Positions 59,902 through 64,000 of a stretch of 64,000 nt of DNA are shown here, in pieces. Location: the NCBI GenBank assembly GCA_002077065.1, contig NAJO01000004.1, positions 124,001 through 188,000 of the forward strand, read 5' to 3'. The DNA comes from Cryoendolithus antarcticus (Eukaryota; Ascomycota; Dothideomycetes; Cladosporiales; Cladosporiaceae). The translations under genes were made by a program, and so were the position numbers. The notes beneath the pieces are model-generated. The model saw only the letters and a program-made list of their open reading frames with translations. It was not told where the DNA came from and made no database searches. How positions within the stretch are numbered: position 1 is the stretch's first letter; the number at the start of each line of letters is the position of its first letter.

Positions 59902-62081
59902 ATGAGTGCATCACTCCCATTCCGGGACATCAACGTCCATGCCTCGTCTTCGTACTACGCCTTCTCATCTCCTTCGTCGCCAAACGCGCCAGCTCTCATA
60001 GTCGATCGACCATCAGGTGATCTCCGACTCAACGATGGTAAGGTCACTGGGGGCCACAGAGTGTCCAATGTGCCCGGCATATTGGGCATCGTGCATTTGA
60101 AGCTTGGTAAGTTGAGATGCTCTCCTTTCCTGCCGTAGTCAGAGCTGATCGCAACATCCAGACAGCTACATTATCACAATCGCCAAGGCCAAGCCGGTCG
60201 GTCGGATCAAGGGCCATCAGATCTATCAAGTTACAGCAACCGAGTTCTTGCCACTACGAGAGCGTCAGGTCCACGATCCAGATGAAGACACGTTTCTGGT
60301 CTATCTCAAAACTCTGCTCAAGACTGGTCCCATGTACTTCTCCTACACATTCGATTTGACCAACAGCTTCCAACGACAGGCAGATGGCAATCAAAACGAA
60401 CCCCTTTGGGCCAGGGCCGATGACCGCTTCTTCTGGAACAGATTCATTTGTGCCTCAATGATCGATTTCAGGCTAGGCAATGCGAGCAGTAGACTTTCTT
60501 CTGGAGCCCAGCCTGCGATCGATCCATACATCTTGCCGGTCATGTACGGCATGCTGGAGATCTTCAACACATCGATCAAAGGTAACAGTCTGTCCTACTC
60601 CCTCATCACCAGACGATCGAGACACCGAACCGGCACCCGCTACATGTCTCGTGGTATCGATGAAGAAGGCCACGTCTCGAACTTCAACGAAACCGAGCAA
60701 GCAATCGTACTCAACGACACGGCTAGCAGCGCGAGCAGCGGCGGCTACTCGAATGGCAAGCCCATCGGCAGCTCAGAGACTCAAGTTCTTGCCTACGTCC
60801 AAACTCGTGGCAGCGTGCCAGTCTACTGGGCCGAGATCAACTCACTGAAGTACACTCCGAAATTGCAGATCCGCGCCGTCGAATCTGCCGCCCCGGCAGC
60901 GCGGAAACATTTTGACGAGCAAATCGCGCTCTATGGAGAAAACTACATGGTCAATCTCGTCAACCAGAAAGGTCGCGAGAAGCCTGTGAAAGAAGCCTAC
61001 GAGTCCATCGTGAAGATCCTGCAATCCTCGCCCGAGACATCGCAAGACAGCTCTTCTCGCTCCTCAGAGCAGACCAGAACAATCGACTCGCAAGGCAAGA
61101 ACCGCTACGATCATCTCCATTACGTCTACTTTGACTTCCATAACGAGACCAAAGGTCTTAAATGGCACCGCGCTCAGCTCCTCCTTGACACCTTGTCCTC
61201 AGGACTAGAGGCAGGCGGCTACTTCCACTCCATCGACCGGCCCTCATCTACAGGCGGTGTAGACGTCCGTCGCCGACAGACCGCAGTCGTGCGATCGAAT
61301 TGCATGGACTGCTTAGACCGCACCAACGTCATTCAATCCATGCTCGGCCGCTGGGCGCTGAATCGCCAACTGACGGACCTCTCGCTTCTTCGACCGGGCG
61401 AGAATGCCTCCGACGACGCGGCATTCGAGTCACTTTTCCGCAACGTCTGGGCCGATAACGCGGATGTGGTGTCGAAGACTTACTCTGGCACTGGAGCGCT
61501 GAAGACCGATTTCACCCGTACTGGCGCGAGGACTAAGGCTGGCGCGCTGCAAGACCTGAGGAACAGCCTGACGCGGTACGCGAAGAACAATTTTGCTGAT
61601 GGGCCGAGGCAAGACGCTTTCGACCTCTTTCTTGGCGCGTATCGACCTGACAGCCAGGGTGTGGGGACGCAGCATTTTGTTGATCGCAGACCGGTGGTGG
61701 TGCAGAGTATGCCGTATGTGTTGGGGATGTGCGCGTTCTTCGTCGCTGTCAGTCTGAGCTCGACGAGGTCAGAGAGCGCGGCGGTGTGGCCATTGAGGCT
61801 GTTCACGCTGATGTGCTGCGGAGTTGGAGGCTACGCCGGGCGATTCATGTTGAGTTTTGGGAGTCTATACGTAAGCTGCAATATTTCTCTCGGAGTACGA
61901 AGCTATCTGCTGACACTCTGCACAGGTCAACTGGCCGAAGCTCAATACACCGCCGTGGGCTGTGGAGAACTATCAGGAAGTGCTGGAGAAAGCACATAAG
62001 GACCCTGTGGTTGGACCGTTTCTAGGCAAGGGACGAAGTGACACCGGCTATCTTGAAGAGGGAAAGAAGAGACGCGAGTAG
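59902..62081 (+). CDS. SAC1: Sac1-type phosphoinositide phosphatase
   Basis: Removes phosphate mainly from phosphatidylinositol 4-phosphate at the ER and Golgi. Three exons (59902-60106, 60162-61870 and 61926-62081) encode 689 residues, slightly longer than yeast Sac1. The N-terminal Sac fold has GGHRVSNVPGILGIVHLKLDSYIITIAKAK in pieces; FYFSYTFDLTNSFQRQ-like MYFSYTFDLTNSFQRQ and DDRFFWNRF follow. The catalytic CX5R(T) motif is SNCMDCLDRTNV, with Cys449 and Arg455. Before it lies VYWAEINSLKYTPKL. The C-terminus has two hydrophobic segments (VQSMPYVLGMCAFFVAVSL and LRLFTLMCCGVGGYAGRFML) that anchor the protein, with VNWPKLNTPPWAVENY after them. The end is basic (EEGKKRRE). Confidence 0.94.
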
Positions 62082-62640
62082 ACGGTCCTATCGACTGGAC
62101 TCGCGTACAATTGCAGATCGCCAGCAGATAGACAAGTGCGATTGCGATCATCTCGATGCGCGCCAGGTGTTTAGGCAAGGCTATAAGATGGAGGGCCCGT
62201 CATGTGTGCACGACAGTGTCTCGGCTCGGAGCAGTGCTATGCGATGCGAACTAGATTCGCCTGCAAGCTCAGATGAAATAGTAGATAAAGATAATTAGAG
62301 ATGGACAGAACGTGCGGTGAACAAGAGACGAGGAAGACTTACCGATCCACTGACTTACCTTCTCACCCATACCACCTCCTTCCAACACTCCTCATCACTT
62401 CTCAACCTCGCTACATCTCTCTCGTAGCCCTCAACCGCACAGCCCACCACACGCCCTCCAAATACCCACCCCTTCGCGTCACAGCAACCACAGCTCGGTC
62501 CAAATCCTGCATCCCATCTTCAGCCAAGACGTCAATATCCGGGTCCGTCAAGATATCATGCATCTCCGCAAAGCGCTCATCAATGAACTCCACGTCGTGC
62601 TCCCCATGCCCCGCAAACTGCAGAGCCTGGGCCTGAAGAA
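62082..62640. other. intergenic between convergent genes, 559 bp
   Basis: Three-prime regions of the Sac1 and RBR genes. Short chance frames only. Confidence 0.4.
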
Positions 62641-63738
62641 TCAGAACCCGTAACGAGTACAGAATCTCACCCAGCGATCGCGGCGGATGCCCGTTCCGGC
62701 AACGAAGTGCGAGGCGGCGAAGGAGTGCACGAGCTCAAGCATCGGCTGCGTCCAAGACAGGTCCTGGGAGGCAATCGTAAGGTTCACGTGGTTGAAGCGC
62801 TCGGCGAGCCAGGGGGCGTTGTTCCTGGTGATGAAGTCTGTGTGGAGGTAGTAGGGGAGGTGCTGCAGGGCTCGGCCGCGCTCGCGGACGCCGAGTTGTC
62901 GAATGGCTTCGCGGAAGGGCATTACGCCGTCGGCGTCGAGCAGTTCTGGGAGGACTAGCGTGGGCTCGTCGGGAATCAGGGGCCCGTCATCCTCAGCTGC
63001 TTCGTCCTCGGTGTCTTCGTCTGCGTCCTCGTCGATAACGTTCCCGTGTTCATCAGTCGGATAATCGAATTGGGGACGCGCAACATCTGGTCGGCCGTAG
63101 CGCGGACAACCTCCAGGGAGCCAGTGTCCACTATGCTCCGGTGCTGCGAGGCCGCAGAGGTGACAGAAGTGTGTCTTGCAGTAGGGACAGATCATGTGAT
63201 TGCAGCCCTCGCCTAGGAAGGTCGGAGCGTGGCAGGCGGGGTTTGGACAGAGCTGGTATTCGAGTCCCCGGGTGTTCTCTGCAAGGTGGTCAGTGATTGA
63301 AGTGTCTTCTTCAGTCCCGCAAGTGTGTGGCGCGGAGGGATCAGCGAGGACGGCTCTACAGTATGCGCAGGAGGCGGAGGTGCAGCTTGAGCAGCGGTAC
63401 TGATCGCCTGTGGTCTCGGAAAGTGCGCCGAGGAAATTGTTGCAGACCTCTTCGTTCGGGGGAAGACGTGCCTGGCAGTACACCCTTTGCTCTGCATTGG
63501 TATCGTACTCCCGACGCCTGATTGTGTAGTCTTGGAGGAAATTGGGGGGCAGGTACTCTAGAAAGGGGCGAACGTCAATGAGATGTCTGCCGTACCGTGG
63601 CGGATATTCTATTTCGTGCTCCAGAGCGCGCTCGAATAATTTTGCAACATCGTGGGCACAATCATCGCAGATGTAGTCGCCGTCGATGAAACGAAGCTCA
63701 CCGGAATACACCCTGTGTTGGCCGACTGCACAATCCAT
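62641..63738 (-). CDS. RBR-type E3 ubiquitin ligase-like protein with degenerate RING1
   Basis: Single frame of 365 residues from an ATG at 63738. The IBR region (about residues 88-140) reads YCQARLPPNEEVCNNFLG...YRCSSCTSASCAYC...HTC. RING2 (164-195) reads CPNPACHAPTFLGEGCNHMICPYCKTHFCHLCG, in which Cys179 of GCNHM is the expected catalytic thioester cysteine. Blocks typical of fungal RBR proteins, such as PPRYG...DVRPFL and YTIRRREYDT, precede the IBR. RING1 should lie at the N-terminus, but only Cys3, Cys24 and Cys27 remain, so it is degenerate or its first part sits in an upstream exon I could not identify. An acidic stretch (VIDEDADEDTEDEAAEDDG) follows RING2. The substrate is unknown. 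Confidence 0.8.
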   Translation of the reverse strand: MDCAVGQHRVYSGELRFIDGDYICDDCAHDVAKLFERALEHEIEYPPRYGRHLIDVRPFLEYLPPNFLQDYTIRRREYDTNAEQRVYCQARLPPNEEVCNNFLGALSETTGDQYRCSSCTSASCAYCRAVLADPSAPHTCGTEEDTSITDHLAENTRGLEYQLCPNPACHAPTFLGEGCNHMICPYCKTHFCHLCGLAAPEHSGHWLPGGCPRYGRPDVARPQFDYPTDEHGNVIDEDADEDTEDEAAEDDGPLIPDEPTLVLPELLDADGVMPFREAIRQLGVRERGRALQHLPYYLHTDFITRNNAPWLAERFNHVNLTIASQDLSWTQPMLELVHSFAASHFVAGTGIRRDRWVRFCTRYGF

Positions 63739-64000
63739 CTTGCCAGGAGTTCCGCGGTGGATGCTTTTGATTAATCGCGTGTGAGATGTCCAGATGCCTC
63801 GACAAGGTCTTCGACGTTCGCGATAGCGTGTTATGCTCTACACAACAGTATTCCGATTCCTCTTCCGTTTCGAAGGAGTCGGAATCGAGAGAGCCATTCT
63901 GACATGAGACAGATCTTATGCCTCGATGAACGAACAAGAGAGTGTCCATCATGGCTCTTTGAGCGAAATTGCAGCATTTGCATTGAGGAACAAAGGATGA
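63739..64000. other. window end, possible 5' part of the RBR gene
   Basis: A minus-strand open frame (63952-63698) overlaps the RBR start in another frame. It might be an upstream exon, but no splice join was convincing. Confidence 0.3.

Overview
The window is nuclear DNA of a filamentous ascomycete, most likely a Dothideomycete of the Mycosphaerellales/Capnodiales type (inference). The evidence is short introns of about 50-60 nt with GTRNGT-like donors and CTRAC branch points, Zn2Cys6 regulators with a fungal transcription-factor domain, sugar-porter families, a GH3 xylosidase, and small conserved proteins of Pezizomycotina type. About 30 protein genes are supported on both strands. I saw no tRNA, rRNA, CRISPR array or intact transposon. 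Exon joins were read by eye from splice signals and frame continuity, so boundaries may be off by a few bases.

Left part (0-22 kb): a SET/TPR methyltransferase-like gene, a small CxxC protein, a four-copy minisatellite, a Pho13-type HAD phosphatase, a coiled-coil protein, an MFS carrier, a small secreted repeat-peptide precursor, an F-box-like protein, an ER FKBP, a divergent nuclear ubiquitin protease, a conserved acidic protein and an Srs2-like helicase with a canonical PCNA-binding motif.

Middle part (22-35.5 kb): a cluster-like run of accessory metabolism. It holds a Zn2Cys6 regulator, an NAD-dependent epimerase, a zinc alcohol dehydrogenase, a 12-exon sugar porter, a Baeyer-Villiger monooxygenase and a DHA2-type MFS exporter. 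Three of its four shared promoters carry the palindrome CGG-N8-CCG. No PKS, NRPS or terpene synthase is present, so it looks like a catabolic or tailoring cluster rather than a complete secondary-metabolite cluster.

Right part (35.5-64 kb): mostly housekeeping genes (folylpolyglutamate synthase with possible dual starts, mitochondrial bL36, a Swc3-like SWR1 subunit, eIF4E, Rab5, Sac1, an RBR ubiquitin ligase). They are interleaved with secreted or uptake functions (bilirubin-oxidase-like multicopper oxidase, a kelch-repeat membrane protein interrupted by an in-frame stop, a hexose porter, a GH3 beta-xylosidase). A gene-poor stretch of about 3.5 kb lies at 40.1-43.6 kb.

The most interesting item is the four-exon gene at 12191-12897. 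It encodes a 181-residue secreted precursor with four degenerate G-R-[KG]-G-[YF]-N repeats, basic/Glu-Ala processing signals and no RiPP-tailoring genes beside it. It looks like an undescribed KEX2-processed repeat peptide (KEP).
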